The notes beneath the pieces are model-generated. The model made no database searches. It was not told the DNA's origin and was given only the letters and a program-made list of their open reading frames with translations. Position numbers and translations under genes: made by a program. Below, piece by piece: positions 37,321 to 47,273 of a stretch of 64,000 bases of DNA; within the stretch, counting starts at the first letter, position 1, and every line of letters begins with the position of its first letter. The stretch is from assembly GCF_000382265.1 (NCBI RefSeq), contig NZ_KB907983.1, positions 81,085 through 145,084 on the forward strand, read 5' to 3'. The DNA comes from Yoonia vestfoldensis DSM 16212 (GTDB taxonomy: Bacteria > Pseudomonadota > Alphaproteobacteria > Rhodobacterales > Rhodobacteraceae).

Positions 37321-38556
37321 ATGCGCCACCTGCTTGCCGTTCTGATTGCCCTTTTGCCAATCGTCGCATTCGCGCAGGGCAGCAGGACTGTCTCGGGGCA
37401 GGTCAGCTATCTGGACCGCATGGCGTTACCGCCCGATGCGGTCCTGCTGGTCGAGGTGTTGGGGACCGATGGCCGCCTGATCGCCGATGCGCGGATGCCG
37501 ACGGACGGACAGCAGGTTCCTGTCCCGTTTGCCGTGCAGGTCAGGGCGCAGTCCGACGTGATCCTGCGCGCGGGGATCATGCTTGGCTTCGATCTGGTCT
37601 GGCTGGGCGATCCGGTGATGGCGGTGGGTGACGCGGGTGTCGATCTTCAGTTGTACCGATATCAACCGCTTGGTTTCACCGCGACCTTCCGCTGCGACGA
37701 TCTGGTCGTGCGGACGGGGTTCGCCGGTGACAGGCTGATCGTGGACACAGGCGCGGCACGGCTGGTGCTGGACCCTGTCCCAGTCGCGTCCGGCGCGCGC
37801 TTTGCGGCGGTGGACAGCGACACGTCATTCTGGTCACGGGGTGATACGGCGACAATCACACTGAACGGCACAGACGTGCCTGAATGCCGTCTCAGCTTGC
37901 CGGAACCACGCACTGCCTATACCGCACGCGGCAATGAACCGTTCTGGACGGTGACAGTGGACGCGGGCGCGCTGACGCTGACCCGGCTCGGGATGGAGGA
38001 TCTGACGCTGCCGGTCACCGAGGCGACGCTTCAAGAGGACGGCGCGATCATCGTCATCGCCACAGACAGCGAAAGGGGGCAGCGTGCGGTGCTGCAGCGC
38101 GATGCGATGATCTGCCGCGACAGCATGACAGGGCTGCCCTATCCCGAGACGGTCAGCCTTGCGATGGGCGACGAGATGATCACCGGATGCGGTGGCAGCG
38201 TGGGTGGCCTGCTGCAAAAGCGGACATGGGTCGTGGACCGCATTCTGGACGAGGATGTCCTGTCCAGCAGCCGCGTCACGCTTGGCTTTGATGCGGGTGG
38301 CCGTGTCGCCGGATCGAGTGGTTGCAACCGATGGTTCGCAGGCTATCAATTGACGGGCGAGACGCTGAATATCCGCCAGTCCGGCGCCACCATGATGGCC
38401 TGTGCCGGTCAGGTCATGGCGCAGGAACGGCTGTTCTTTGCCGCATTGGCGCAGGTCACTGGCTATGACATTGACGACGGCGGCGCGCTGGTGCTGCTGG
38501 GGCCGGACGGGCCGGTCATCACGGCACGCGCCGCCACAGACGGCAGCGCGCCTTAG
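37321..38556 (+). CDS. Multi-domain envelope protein (YbaY, MliC-like, COG3650-like, META)
   Basis: A 411-residue secreted protein with a signal peptide ([20 protein letters not shown]). Four parts follow. About 22-112 is a YbaY-type beta-sandwich ([23 protein letters not shown]). About 116-200 is an MliC-type lysozyme-inhibitor-like segment ([12 protein letters not shown]...[14 protein letters not shown]). About 202-292 is a segment of the COG3650 type ([19 protein letters not shown]...[12 protein letters not shown]). About 298-400 is a META/HslJ domain ([12 protein letters not shown]...[14 protein letters not shown]...[17 protein letters not shown]). All four families are small envelope-stress or lysozyme-resistance modules, so a role in cell-envelope protection is likely but inferred. 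GAGAGGAGAG precedes the ATG. Confidence 0.78.
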   Translation: MRHLLAVLIALLPIVAFAQGSRTVSGQVSYLDRMALPPDAVLLVEVLGTDGRLIADARMPTDGQQVPVPFAVQVRAQSDVILRAGIMLGFDLVWLGDPVMAVGDAGVDLQLYRYQPLGFTATFRCDDLVVRTGFAGDRLIVDTGAARLVLDPVPVASGARFAAVDSDTSFWSRGDTATITLNGTDVPECRLSLPEPRTAYTARGNEPFWTVTVDAGALTLTRLGMEDLTLPVTEATLQEDGAIIVIATDSERGQRAVLQRDAMICRDSMTGLPYPETVSLAMGDEMITGCGGSVGGLLQKRTWVVDRILDEDVLSSSRVTLGFDAGGRVAGSSGCNRWFAGYQLTGETLNIRQSGATMMACAGQVMAQERLFFAALAQVTGYDIDDGGALVLLGPDGPVITARAATDGSAP

Positions 38557-39557
38557 CCCCCCGTATGGCTCATGTGGCGGCTGACCTGACCGTCGACCTT
38601 TTGGCGGGAATAGTCGAAATCGTGGCCTTTCGGCTTCAGGGCAATCGCCGCACGGATCGCTGTTTCCAGATCGTGGTCGGCCTCTGACCCGCGCAGGGGC
38701 GCGCGCAGATCGGAATGGCCTTCCTGCCCAAGACAGGTGTATATCTCGCCGGTGCAGGTGATCCGCACGCGGTTGCAGCTTTCGCAGAAATTATGGCTCA
38801 GCGGCGTGATGAACCCGATCTTCTGGCCGGTCGCATCCACGCGGACATAGCGCGCAGGCCCGCCGGTACGGTCGGGCAGATCGGTCAGCGTGCCGCGCTG
38901 CGCCAGCCGCGCGCGCAGGTCTTTGAGCGACCAGTACTGCCCGATCCGGTCCTCGTTGCCGATATCGCCCATCGGCATCACCTCGATAAAGGTCAGGTCC
39001 ATATCGCGCGACGCGCACCAGTCGGTCAGGGTGAACAACTCATCCTCGTTGAAGCCTTGCAGCGCCACGGTGTTGATCTTGACCCGCAGTCCCGCCGCCT
39101 GTGCCGCGTCGATCCCGCGCAAAACCTGCGGCAGCTTCCCCCAGCGGGTGATCCGCGCGAATTTCGCCTCGTCGAGTGTATCCAGCGACACGTTGATCCG
39201 TCGCACACCGGCGGCGTAAAGGTCGGTTGCGTATTTTTCCAGCTGGCTGCCGTTGGTCGTCAGCGTCAACTCGTCCAGCGCGCCGCTGTCCAGATGCCGC
39301 CCCATGGCGCGAAAGAAGGTCAGGATATCGCGCCGTACCAAAGGTTCGCCGCCCGTGATCCGCAGCTTTTTCACGCCCAGCCGCACGAAGGCTGAACAGA
39401 GCCGGTCCAGTTCTTCCAGCGTCAGCAGGTCTTTTTTGGGCAGGAAGGTCATGTTTTCCGACATGCAGTACACGCAGCGGAAATCGCAGCGGTCGGTCAC
39501 CGACACCCGCAGGTAGGAAATGGCGCGCGCGAATGGGTCGATCAATGGGGCATTCAT
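38553..39557 (-). CDS. moaA: GTP 3',8-cyclase MoaA
   Basis: A 334-residue radical SAM enzyme for the first step of molybdenum cofactor synthesis. The radical SAM cluster motif is [13 protein letters not shown], and [10 protein letters not shown] is the SAM-binding motif. The second cluster is held by [20 protein letters not shown] near the C-terminus, and the protein ends in GG (SHTGG), which is required for activity. The ATG at 39557 starts [24 protein letters not shown]; an earlier ATG adds a non-conserved leader. No other moa gene is adjacent. It overlaps the preceding plus-strand gene by 4 bases at their convergent ends. Confidence 0.97.
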   Translation of the reverse strand: MNAPLIDPFARAISYLRVSVTDRCDFRCVYCMSENMTFLPKKDLLTLEELDRLCSAFVRLGVKKLRITGGEPLVRRDILTFFRAMGRHLDSGALDELTLTTNGSQLEKYATDLYAAGVRRINVSLDTLDEAKFARITRWGKLPQVLRGIDAAQAAGLRVKINTVALQGFNEDELFTLTDWCASRDMDLTFIEVMPMGDIGNEDRIGQYWSLKDLRARLAQRGTLTDLPDRTGGPARYVRVDATGQKIGFITPLSHNFCESCNRVRITCTGEIYTCLGQEGHSDLRAPLRGSEADHDLETAIRAAIALKPKGHDFDYSRQKVDGQVSRHMSHTGG

Positions 39558-39643
39558 AGGGTCCAAGCTAAGGATGGGCGCCCCATTGCGCAAGCGGCGC
39601 GAGAGGCGTTGCACCCCCGTTGCGTGCACAATATCGTGGCACC

Positions 39644-40087
39644 ATGAAAAAAATTCTGATCCTGCCGCTCATCGCGCTTGCCGCCTGTGAAATGCCCGCT
39701 GTCGAGGCGCCCGTCGCAGAGGAGGTCGCGACGATCCCCGCCATGACGCTGCCACCGGCGCCACCCCGCACGGCGCGCACTGTGGAACAGTTCGACACCA
39801 CATCAGCCGCCGAACGGCAGGCCGCGACGCAGGTATCGGCGGGTGGGGCAGAGATTGGCAATACCATTGCCACACTTGGGTCACCGACCGAACCGGGCAT
39901 CTGGCTGAAAACGCCGCTGGTGACCGCCGTGACCCAAGGCCGCATCCGCTATCAGGGTCGCACGATCAACGCTGAACTGCGTCCTTCAGGCGGGGCGGCG
40001 GGATCGGGCAGCCAGATCAGCCTTGCCGCGATGCGCCTGATCGAGGCACCGCTGACAGGGCTGGTGGACCTGACCGTCCTGCGTTGA
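39644..40087 (+). CDS. Small lipoprotein
   Basis: A 147-residue protein with lipobox ([15 protein letters not shown], Cys15), then a Pro/Ala-rich linker (about 16-65) and a compact C-terminal part starting near [23 protein letters not shown]. Similar Rhodobacterales proteins are often misnamed D-galactarate dehydratase; nothing here supports that enzyme. The ATG at 39644 begins the signal peptide. Confidence 0.75.
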   Translation: MKKILILPLIALAACEMPAVEAPVAEEVATIPAMTLPPAPPRTARTVEQFDTTSAAERQAATQVSAGGAEIGNTIATLGSPTEPGIWLKTPLVTAVTQGRIRYQGRTINAELRPSGGAAGSGSQISLAAMRLIEAPLTGLVDLTVLR

Positions 40088-40762
40088 TCAGCCCAGCCGG
40101 TGCCGCGCGGATTTCAGCGCGTAGGGCTTCAACGCCGCCCCATTCCGGTCGACAAAGGCCTGCGCCGTGGCGGGGTCGTGTTTGGCAAGGCTTGCGAGCC
40201 AATCGACAAGCGCTGTCTGGATCACCTTGTGCGGATCACCGGCAAGCTGCCCGGCCCAGTCCAGCGCGCGGTCGCGCAGCGCCAGATGGGCGGCTTTGGG
40301 GTTGTTCTGCTTGGTCCATGGCAGGGTAAAGGCCAGCACCGCTGCCTTCGTCCACAGATGATCCGCCGCAACCCAAGGTTCCAGCGCATCAAAGCGGGCA
40401 GGGTCCGCCACCAGCCGTTTCTGCCCGGCGATGGCAACCTGTTCGGCAATGGCGGGGCCATCACACTGCGGCACCCACGCCACGATCATGTCCCATGCGC
40501 CGGCATCATCCGGCCTGATCCGCGCCTGCGTCAGCAGTTTCGCGGCCGCGATCCGGCCTTCATGCACGTCGCTGGCCCAGAGTTCCGCTGCCAGCCCCAG
40601 CCGTGCTTCCAAATCTAACGCGTCGCGCCAGTCCTTGACGATGGCGTTGATTGCGGGCGTCGATACACCCAGATAGGTACGCTCCACCTTGTGATGGCGC
40701 GCCATCTCGGCGGCCTTTGCGGGGTCGGTGCCAAGGGCGGAGAGTGCGTCGTCAACGGTCAT
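40088..40762 (-). CDS. DNA alkylation repair (AlkD-like) HEAT-repeat protein
   Basis: A 224-residue all-helical protein of the AlkD/PF08713 family of DNA glycosylases that excise alkylated purines. Typical stretches are VERTYLGVSTPAINAIVKDWRDAL, ELWASDVHEGRIAAAKLL and WIAADHLW-like WVAADHLWTKAAVLAFTLPW, the helix that normally carries the catalytic Asp/Trp. The ATG overlaps the stop of the upstream PPOX gene (ATGA). Function by family. Confidence 0.82.
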   Translation of the reverse strand: MTVDDALSALGTDPAKAAEMARHHKVERTYLGVSTPAINAIVKDWRDALDLEARLGLAAELWASDVHEGRIAAAKLLTQARIRPDDAGAWDMIVAWVPQCDGPAIAEQVAIAGQKRLVADPARFDALEPWVAADHLWTKAAVLAFTLPWTKQNNPKAAHLALRDRALDWAGQLAGDPHKVIQTALVDWLASLAKHDPATAQAFVDRNGAALKPYALKSARHRLG

Positions 40763-41301
40763 TCGATCACTTTCGTCGGCAACCCGTCCAAGGTGGTCTG
40801 GTTGCGGTCTTTCCAATAGGCTGCAATCCCCTCTGGCCCCTTGTCCTCGGTCCAGTGGCGCAACGTGTCGCGTTCGCTGACCTTTTCCATGAACGGCACG
40901 GCATAGCCGCAGGAGGTTTGCACCATGTCGATCGTCTGCACATAGATTTGCCGCGCGCCGGGCAGGTTGGGCAGGCGGGCGGCAAAATCGGCCCACTCCA
41001 CATCGCGCGGATGGATCGCACGCGCTGTGCCATAGGTGCGCAGGATCTGCGGTTTCTTGTCGAAACTGCACCACATCAGCGTCATGCGCGGATGGTCCAG
41101 CAGATGCCCCGCCGTTTCATTCCCGCTGCCGGTGGCGTTGACATAGGCGATGGTGGTCGCATCCAGCACCCGCAGACTGTCCATCCCCTTGGGCGAGATA
41201 TTGACCTTGCCATCGCGCGCCGCCGTGCCGGTGAAAAACATCGGCTGTGCCGCGATGAACGCCTGATGGGCGTCCGAGAGTTCTGCAAATTGCTTGCCCA
41301 T
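40759..41301 (-). CDS. Pyridoxamine 5'-phosphate oxidase family (PPOX-like) protein
   Basis: A 180-residue split-barrel flavin-binding-type protein: FFTGTAARDGKVNISPKGMDSLRVLDATTIAYVNATGSGNETAGHL, then PRMTLMWCSFDKKPQILRTYGTARAI. It matches the pyridoxamine phosphate oxidase-related family of F420/FMN proteins, not PdxH itself. It overlaps glmS by one base upstream and the AlkD-like gene downstream. Confidence 0.85.
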   Translation of the reverse strand: MGKQFAELSDAHQAFIAAQPMFFTGTAARDGKVNISPKGMDSLRVLDATTIAYVNATGSGNETAGHLLDHPRMTLMWCSFDKKPQILRTYGTARAIHPRDVEWADFAARLPNLPGARQIYVQTIDMVQTSCGYAVPFMEKVSERDTLRHWTEDKGPEGIAAYWKDRNQTTLDGLPTKVIE

Positions 41302-43121
41302 TATTCCACCGTCACTGACTTCGCGAGATTGCGGGGCTGGTCCACATCCGTCCCCTTGGCGATGGCCGTGTGATAGGCCAAGAGCTGCGCAGGCAGCGCA
41401 TAAAGGATCGGCGCAAGGAACGGATCGACAGATGGCATCAGCAGCGTCTGCCAGACACCGTCGCCTGCCTCTGCCGCACCTTGGCTGTCGGTGATCAGCA
41501 GCACCTTGCCGCCGCGCGCCATGACTTCCTGCATGTTCGAGACGGTCTTTTCAAACAGGCTGTCGCGCGGGGCCATGACGATGACCGGCACATGCGGATC
41601 GACCAGCGCGATGGGGCCGTGCTTCAATTCGCCGGATGCATAAGCTTCGGCATGGATATAGCTGATTTCCTTCAGTTTCAGCGCACCTTCCAATGCCAGC
41701 GGGTACATCGCCCCGCGCCCAAGAAACAGGATATCGCGCGCCTCGGCCAGATCGCGGGACAGCGCGATGGTGCGGTCCTCGATCCCCAAGGCGGTATTCA
41801 TCAACCCCGGCAAGCCGCGCAGGGCGGCCAGTTTGCCCGCAAGGCCGGCATCGTCGATCCGGCCCCGCTGGCGGGCGGCATGCAGCACCAGTGTGGCCAG
41901 CGTCGTCAGCTGGCAGGTGAACGCCTTGGTCGAGGCGACGCCGATTTCCACGCCCGCAAGGATCGGCAGCGCGATATCGCTTTCGCGCGCGATACTGCTT
42001 TCGGGGACATTGACGACCGATACGATCTTGCTGGCCTTGCCCGCCATATAGCGCAGGGCGGCAAGCGTATCCGCCGTTTCACCCGACTGGCTGACGAAAA
42101 TCGCCATGGTGCCCTCGGTCACAGGCGGTTCGCGATAGCGGAATTCAGAGGCGACATCGACCTCGACCGGCAGGCCCGCCACCTGTTCAAACCAGTATTT
42201 CGCAACCATGCAGGCGTAGAAAGCCGTGCCGCAGGCGACCATGGTCAGGCGGTTCACTTCGGTGAAATCGAGGCCTTCGGGCAGGGTCATCGCGGTTGCA
42301 TCCGCGTTGATGTAATGGTTCAGCGCCCCTTGCAGCACTTGCGGCTGTTCGGCGATTTCCTTGGCCATGAAATGCTTGTAGCCGCCTTTGTCCACCGTCG
42401 CCGCGTCGATATGGATCTGGCGCTGGTCGCGGTTGGCCAACTGGCCCGCCGCATCGCGTATTTCGAGGCTGTGCCGCGTGACGATCGCCCAATCACCTTC
42501 TTCCAGATAGGTGATCCGGTCAGTCATGGGGGCGAGCGCTATGGCATCCGAGCCCACGAACATCTCGCCATCGCCATGCCCGATGGCCAGGGGTGACCCT
42601 TTGCGCGCGGCGATCAGCAGGTCGTCATGCCCTTCGAACAGGAAACACAGCGCATAGGCCCCGTGCAGGCGGGCGATGGTCGCCTCTGCCGCGTCGCGGG
42701 GCGACATGCCTTGGCTAATGAAGTGATTGGCCAGCAAAGCCACGGTTTCGGTATCGGTATCGGTTTCATGCGCGATGCCAACGGCGGCCAGATCGGCGCG
42801 GAGTTCGCGGAAATTCTCGATGATCCCGTTGTGCACGACCGCGACACCGCCGGATTTATGCGGATGCGCATTGCCTGCATTCGGCACACCATGCGTGGCC
42901 CAGCGGGTGTGGCCGATGCCGGCCTTGCCTGCGAGCGGGTCATGCACCAGCAAATCGGACAGGTTCACGAGCTTGCCCACCGCCCGCCTGCGGTCCAGCA
43001 CATCGCCGTTGATCGTGGCAATGCCCGCGCTGTCATAGCCGCGATATTCAAGCCGCTTCAGCGCCTCGACCAGCAGGGGGGCGGCTTCGTGATTGCCCAG
43101 AACGCCAACAATACCGCACAT
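41301..43121 (-). CDS. glmS: Glutamine-fructose-6-phosphate aminotransferase
   Basis: A 606-residue enzyme that makes glucosamine 6-phosphate from fructose 6-phosphate and glutamine, first step of UDP-GlcNAc synthesis. The glutaminase domain begins MCGIVGVLGN with catalytic Cys2 and includes RGYDSAGIA and GHTRWATHGVPN. Two SIS domains follow: FVSQSGETADTLAALR and LFLGRGAMYPLALEGALKLKEISYIHAEAY. The C-terminal PRNLAKSVTVE is canonical. The ATG at 43121 is one base after the glmU stop. Confidence 0.98.
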   Translation of the reverse strand: MCGIVGVLGNHEAAPLLVEALKRLEYRGYDSAGIATINGDVLDRRRAVGKLVNLSDLLVHDPLAGKAGIGHTRWATHGVPNAGNAHPHKSGGVAVVHNGIIENFRELRADLAAVGIAHETDTDTETVALLANHFISQGMSPRDAAEATIARLHGAYALCFLFEGHDDLLIAARKGSPLAIGHGDGEMFVGSDAIALAPMTDRITYLEEGDWAIVTRHSLEIRDAAGQLANRDQRQIHIDAATVDKGGYKHFMAKEIAEQPQVLQGALNHYINADATAMTLPEGLDFTEVNRLTMVACGTAFYACMVAKYWFEQVAGLPVEVDVASEFRYREPPVTEGTMAIFVSQSGETADTLAALRYMAGKASKIVSVVNVPESSIARESDIALPILAGVEIGVASTKAFTCQLTTLATLVLHAARQRGRIDDAGLAGKLAALRGLPGLMNTALGIEDRTIALSRDLAEARDILFLGRGAMYPLALEGALKLKEISYIHAEAYASGELKHGPIALVDPHVPVIVMAPRDSLFEKTVSNMQEVMARGGKVLLITDSQGAAEAGDGVWQTLLMPSVDPFLAPILYALPAQLLAYHTAIAKGTDVDQPRNLAKSVTVE

Positions 43122-43122
43122 C

Positions 43123-44466
43123 TTAGTGACCCTTCGTCTTTTTCGCGCGCAGCTTGTCGAACAGCCGCACCGCAAAGCCTGCTTTGTTCTCCTGCCGCGC
43201 CCGCGCGACGGCCAGATCGCCCGGCGGCACGTCGCGGGTAATGACCGATCCGCTGGCCGTCATCGCCGCATCGCCCACGCTGACGGGGGCAACGAGCATT
43301 GTGTTCGACCCGATGAACACATCCGCCCCAATACTCGTGTGGTGCTTGGACACGCCGTCATAATTGCAGGTGATCGTGCCTGCGCCGATATTGCTGCGCG
43401 GCCCGATCTCGGCATCGCCGATATAGGACAGGTGGTTGACCTTGGCGCCTTCGGCAATCACGGCATTCTTGACCTCGACGAAATTGCCGACGCGGGTGTT
43501 TTCGGCCAGTTCCGCACCGGGGCGCAGGCGCGCGTAGGGGCCGACGATTGCCCCGCGCGAGACATGGCAGCCCTCAAGATGCGAAAAGGCGCGGATCGTG
43601 GCACCGGATTCGACCGTCACACCGGGGCCGAACACGACGTTGGGTTCGATCACCGCATCGCGCCCGATCACGGTGTCATAGGCGAAATAGACCGTTTCGG
43701 GGGCGATCAGGGTGACGCCATCGTCAAGTGCGGTCATCCGCGCGGCGTTCTGAAACAGGGCTTCGGCCTGTGCCAGCTCGAACCGCGAATTGATGCCCAA
43801 GGTTTCCGCCTCGGCGCATTCGACGACGGTCGCCGTCAGACCACGCGCTCGGGCGATGGCGACGATATCGGTCAGGTAATATTCGCCCGCCGCATTGGCA
43901 TTGCCGACAGCAGCGACCAGATCGAACAACGTCGCGGCATCGGCGGCGATGACACCCGAATTGCACAGGGTCACGGCGCGCTCTGCCTCTGTCGCATCCT
44001 TGTATTCGACGATCCGGTCAAGCTGGCCATCGTTCAGGATCAGGCGGCCATAGCGGGCAGGGTCCTCCGCCTCGAACCCCAGAACCACGATGTCATGGGT
44101 CCCTCGGGCCTCCATCATCGCCTCCAGCGTATCGGGGCGGATGAAGGGCGTATCCCCAAAAAGCACCAGCGCGTCGCCGTCGAAATCCGCAAGCGCCGCT
44201 TTGGCTTGGGCTACCGCATGGGCCGTGCCCAGCTGTTCGGCCTGCACCACGACTGTTGCATCGGGATCATAGGCAAGGGCGGCCTTTTCGACCTGTGCGG
44301 CTTCATACCCTGCCACAACCACGCGGCGCGCAGGGTCCAGCACCATCGCGGCCTGCATCGCATGCACCAGCATCGGCGCGCCCGCGATCGGGTGCAGCAC
44401 CTTGGGCAGGTCCGAATTCATGCGCGTGCCAAGCCCCGCGCCAAGGATAATCACTGCGTTTGCCAT
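43123..44466 (-). CDS. glmU: Bifunctional GlcNAc-1-P uridyltransferase / glucosamine-1-P acetyltransferase
   Basis: A 447-residue enzyme for the last two steps to UDP-GlcNAc. The N-terminal nucleotidyltransferase domain has LGAGLGTRMNSDLPKVLHPI and VLFGDTPFIRP. The C-terminal left-handed beta-helix acetyltransferase has hexapeptide repeats and NYDGVSKHHTSIGADVFIGS, VGNFVEVKNA and SYIGDAEIG. The start at 44466 (MANAVIILG) is preferred; MNNGAD at 44484 is possible. It is transcribed upstream of glmS, one base apart. Confidence 0.97.
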   Translation of the reverse strand: MANAVIILGAGLGTRMNSDLPKVLHPIAGAPMLVHAMQAAMVLDPARRVVVAGYEAAQVEKAALAYDPDATVVVQAEQLGTAHAVAQAKAALADFDGDALVLFGDTPFIRPDTLEAMMEARGTHDIVVLGFEAEDPARYGRLILNDGQLDRIVEYKDATEAERAVTLCNSGVIAADAATLFDLVAAVGNANAAGEYYLTDIVAIARARGLTATVVECAEAETLGINSRFELAQAEALFQNAARMTALDDGVTLIAPETVYFAYDTVIGRDAVIEPNVVFGPGVTVESGATIRAFSHLEGCHVSRGAIVGPYARLRPGAELAENTRVGNFVEVKNAVIAEGAKVNHLSYIGDAEIGPRSNIGAGTITCNYDGVSKHHTSIGADVFIGSNTMLVAPVSVGDAAMTASGSVITRDVPPGDLAVARARQENKAGFAVRLFDKLRAKKTKGH

Positions 44467-44587
44467 ATCTGCCCCATTATTCATTGCCTGCGTTCTACTG
44501 GCCTTTTCGATTATCACAAGGGCAGGGGCTTCACATCAGTTTACAGCGCGTTACAGATGGCGGGACCGCAGCATTGAAAGGCCGCCC

Positions 44588-45250
44588 ATGCGCACCGTGA
44601 TTTTCGACCTCGACGGCACGCTTGCCGATACCAGCGGCGACCTGATTGCCGCGGCCAATGCCTGTTTCCGCGATCTGGGGCTGGGCGATATGCTCGACCC
44701 CGCCACTGACGCCGCGACGGCGCTGTGTGGCGGGCGGGCGATGCTGCGTCTGGGGTTTTCGCGCCTGCAAGGCATCGACGAGGCCGAGATCGACCGCCAG
44801 TATCCCCTGCTGCTGGAGGCCTACGCGCAGGCCATCGACGTGCACACCGTCCTTTACCCCGGCGCCATGGAGGCGGTGATGGCGCTCAAATCCAGCGGTT
44901 ACGCTGTGGGGATCGCCACCAACAAACCCGCCGCCCTCGCCGAAACCCTGATGCAAAGCCTTGGCGTGCGCGACCAGTTCGCATCCCTGATCGGGGCCGA
45001 TACGCTGAAGGTGCGCAAACCCGACCCCCTGCACCATATCGAGGCGGTGCGCCGCGCAGGCGGTGATCCCGCGCGGTCCCTGCTGGTGGGCGATACAATC
45101 ACCGACCGCGACACCGCGCGCAATGCGGGTGTCCCGTCCGTGCTTGTGACCTTCGGGCAGGGCAGAGAGACCGTGCTCGCGCTCGAAGCGGACGCCATCA
45201 TCGACGATTTCGCCGACCTGCCCGCCGTCGTCGCGCGGCTGATCGGATAG
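44588..45250 (+). CDS. gph: HAD-family phosphoglycolate phosphatase-like
   Basis: A 220-residue HAD phosphatase: motif I FDLDGTLADTS (residues 6-16), motif II ATNKPAALAE, motif III Lys in KVRKPDPLHH and motif IV LLVGDTITDRDTARNAG. This order is that of Gph, which removes 2-phosphoglycolate from oxygenase side-reactions or DNA repair. It is divergent from glmU. No overlapping neighbour. Ends with TAG. Confidence 0.88.
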   Translation: MRTVIFDLDGTLADTSGDLIAAANACFRDLGLGDMLDPATDAATALCGGRAMLRLGFSRLQGIDEAEIDRQYPLLLEAYAQAIDVHTVLYPGAMEAVMALKSSGYAVGIATNKPAALAETLMQSLGVRDQFASLIGADTLKVRKPDPLHHIEAVRRAGGDPARSLLVGDTITDRDTARNAGVPSVLVTFGQGRETVLALEADAIIDDFADLPAVVARLIG

Positions 45251-45305
45251 CGCCCATAAATCGTGCAGAAATGACTCGACAGGGCGACCCTGACATGGCT
45301 ACAAC

Positions 45306-45319
45306 TGAACAAGCGTTCA
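45306..45319. promoter_or_regulatory. Candidate operator upstream of ivd operon
   Basis: A perfect inverted repeat TGAAC-AAGC-GTTCA lies 22 bases before the ivd ATG. This arm-spacing resembles TetR-family fatty-acid or acyl-CoA regulator sites, which typically control such catabolic operons. A weak -35/-10 pair (TCGACA, 17 bases, CTACAA) would put the transcript start within or just after it. Confidence 0.4.
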
Positions 45320-45340
45320 ATTAACCGCAGGAGCAGGCCG

Positions 45341-46504
45341 ATGTTTCACGCCTCCATGACGTTCGATCTGGGCGAGGATGTGAACGCCCTGCGCGATATG
45401 GTCCACGACTGGGCGCAAAGCCGCGTCAAACCGATGGCCGCACAGATCGACCGCGACAACCTGTTTCCCACAGCCCTTTGGCGCGAAATGGGCGATCTGG
45501 GGTTGCTAGGCGTGACGGTCGACGAAACCTATGGCGGTGCGGGCATGTCTTATCTGGCCCATACCGTCGCGATCGAGGAAATCGCGCGCGCCAGCGCCTC
45601 GGTCAGCCTGTCCTATGGCGCGCATTCCAACCTTTGCGTCAACCAGATCAAGCTGAACGGGACCGAGGCACAAAAGGCGAAATACCTGCCCCGCCTGATT
45701 TCGGGCGACCATGTCGGTGCTTTGGCCATGTCCGAGGCAGGGGCCGGGTCCGACGTTGTGTCGATGTCGCTGCGCGCCGAAAAGCGCAACGACCATTACC
45801 GTCTGACCGGCAACAAATACTGGATCACCAACGGGCCGGACGCCGACACGCTGGTCGTCTATGCCAAGACCGACCCCGCCGCAGGATCGAAAGGCATCAC
45901 CGCCTTCCTGATCGAAAAGGACATGACGGGCTTCAGCACGTCCCCTCATTTCGACAAGCTCGGGATGCGCGGGTCGAACACGGCGGAACTGATCTTCGAC
46001 GATGTCGCCGTCCCGTTTGACAACGTGCTGGGCGAGGAAGGACGCGGCGTGCGCGTTCTGATGTCCGGCCTTGATTACGAACGCGTTGTGCTGGCAGGGA
46101 TCGGGCTGGGGATCATGGCCGCCTGTCTGGATGAAATCATGCCCTATCTAGCGTCGCGCAAGCAATTCGGCCAACCCATCGGCAATTTCCAACTGATGCA
46201 GGGCAAGATCGCGGATATGTATACCGCGATGAATTCCGCCCGCGCCTATGTCTACGAGGTGGCAAAGGCTTGCGACCGGGGCACCGTCACCCGTCAGGAT
46301 GCGGCGGCCTGCTGTCTTTATGCCTCCGAAGAGGCGATGAAACAGGCGCACCAAGCGGTGCAGGCGATGGGCGGGGCAGGGTTTCTGGCGGATGCCCCCG
46401 TCGCACGCCTGTTCCGCGATGCCAAGCTGATGGAGATCGGCGCTGGCACATCGGAAATCCGCCGGATGCTGGTGGGCCGCGAATTGATGGGGGCGATGGG
46501 ATGA
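45341..46504 (+). CDS. ivd: Isovaleryl-CoA dehydrogenase
   Basis: A 387-residue acyl-CoA dehydrogenase that converts isovaleryl-CoA to 3-methylcrotonyl-CoA with FAD, in leucine degradation. Family features are [44 protein letters not shown], the catalytic-Glu context [15 protein letters not shown] that is specific to isovaleryl-type enzymes, and the C-terminal [22 protein letters not shown] plus [21 protein letters not shown] precedes the ATG. Its stop overlaps the next gene (ATGA) and all genes to the hydratase are in one operon, except the gap with repeat copy C. Confidence 0.95.
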   Translation: MFHASMTFDLGEDVNALRDMVHDWAQSRVKPMAAQIDRDNLFPTALWREMGDLGLLGVTVDETYGGAGMSYLAHTVAIEEIARASASVSLSYGAHSNLCVNQIKLNGTEAQKAKYLPRLISGDHVGALAMSEAGAGSDVVSMSLRAEKRNDHYRLTGNKYWITNGPDADTLVVYAKTDPAAGSKGITAFLIEKDMTGFSTSPHFDKLGMRGSNTAELIFDDVAVPFDNVLGEEGRGVRVLMSGLDYERVVLAGIGLGIMAACLDEIMPYLASRKQFGQPIGNFQLMQGKIADMYTAMNSARAYVYEVAKACDRGTVTRQDAAACCLYASEEAMKQAHQAVQAMGGAGFLADAPVARLFRDAKLMEIGAGTSEIRRMLVGRELMGAMG

Positions 46505-46983
46505 AGATCGCAACGCTCGCCCTGATACTGCTGCCCTGTGCGGCGATCGCGCAGGACGACTGGCTTTATGCACCGATGGTCGCGGCCTGCCTGTCCAGTG
46601 GCGATGCGGCGTGTATCGGCGACGCTGCGTCCATGTGCATGGCGGATGAGCGTGATGGGGACACCACCGTGGGCATGTCGGGCTGCCTTGCCGGCGAAGC
46701 GGGCGCATGGGACGCCCTGCTGAACGCCGAATATGCCGCAGCGCGCGATTTCGCCCGTGCGATGGATGCCGAAGAGGCAGAGTTTTTTCCCGAATACGCC
46801 GTCCGCGCGGATCAGGTGCAAGTCGCACAGCGGGCATGGATCGCGTTCCGCGACGCCAATTGCGCGATGCAATATGGTGTCTGGGAGGCAGGCTCGATGC
46901 GCCAGATCGCGGGTGCGGATTGCCTGCTGGAAATGACCGCTGCGCAGACTTTTGCCCTGCGCGACTATCACAACGTGCCATGA
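46501..46983 (+). CDS. Lysozyme inhibitor LprI-like (DUF1311) secreted protein
   Basis: A 160-residue protein with a signal peptide ([20 protein letters not shown]) and eight or so Cys in the mature part ([35 protein letters not shown]). [38 protein letters not shown] is the DUF1311/LprI signature. Members are periplasmic, and some inhibit lysozyme. It lies within the leucine operon by ATGA overlaps at both ends, which is odd for a function in the envelope. Confidence 0.82.
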   Translation: MKIATLALILLPCAAIAQDDWLYAPMVAACLSSGDAACIGDAASMCMADERDGDTTVGMSGCLAGEAGAWDALLNAEYAAARDFARAMDAEEAEFFPEYAVRADQVQVAQRAWIAFRDANCAMQYGVWEAGSMRQIAGADCLLEMTAAQTFALRDYHNVP

Positions 46984-47273
46984 GACGCTGGATGTTCTTC
47001 ATTCCCTTTGCGGGGCTCGTGGTAGTCGCCGGGATCGTCGGCTTTCGCATGGGGCAGGTGCCCGGCGAGACTGAGATCATCGACAGCTATGCGGCCATCT
47101 ATCTCGGGATGGCGGGCGATGGTGCCGCGCCGACCGATTGTGCCGCCACGACGCATCCTGACCCGGCGGTCCGTCTGGTCATCAATTGCGCCAATCCCAA
47201 TGGCCTGACCACGACCTTCTACGTGGGCCCCCGTGGCGAGGCGTTACCCGAACCGCAGGGGCCATCGACATGA
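46980..47273 (+). CDS. Small membrane-anchored protein, unrecognised
   Basis: A 97-residue protein with one N-terminal transmembrane helix ([22 protein letters not shown]) and a short periplasmic domain with two Cys ([19 protein letters not shown]) that may pair. No family is recognised. It overlaps the LprI-like gene and mccB by 4 bases each. Confidence 0.7.
   Translation: MRRWMFFIPFAGLVVVAGIVGFRMGQVPGETEIIDSYAAIYLGMAGDGAAPTDCAATTHPDPAVRLVINCANPNGLTTTFYVGPRGEALPEPQGPST

Noticed and set aside
39644..40087. D-galactarate dehydratase name often given to such small lipoproteins
   Set aside because: 147 residues with a lipobox and a Pro-rich linker cannot hold that enzyme.
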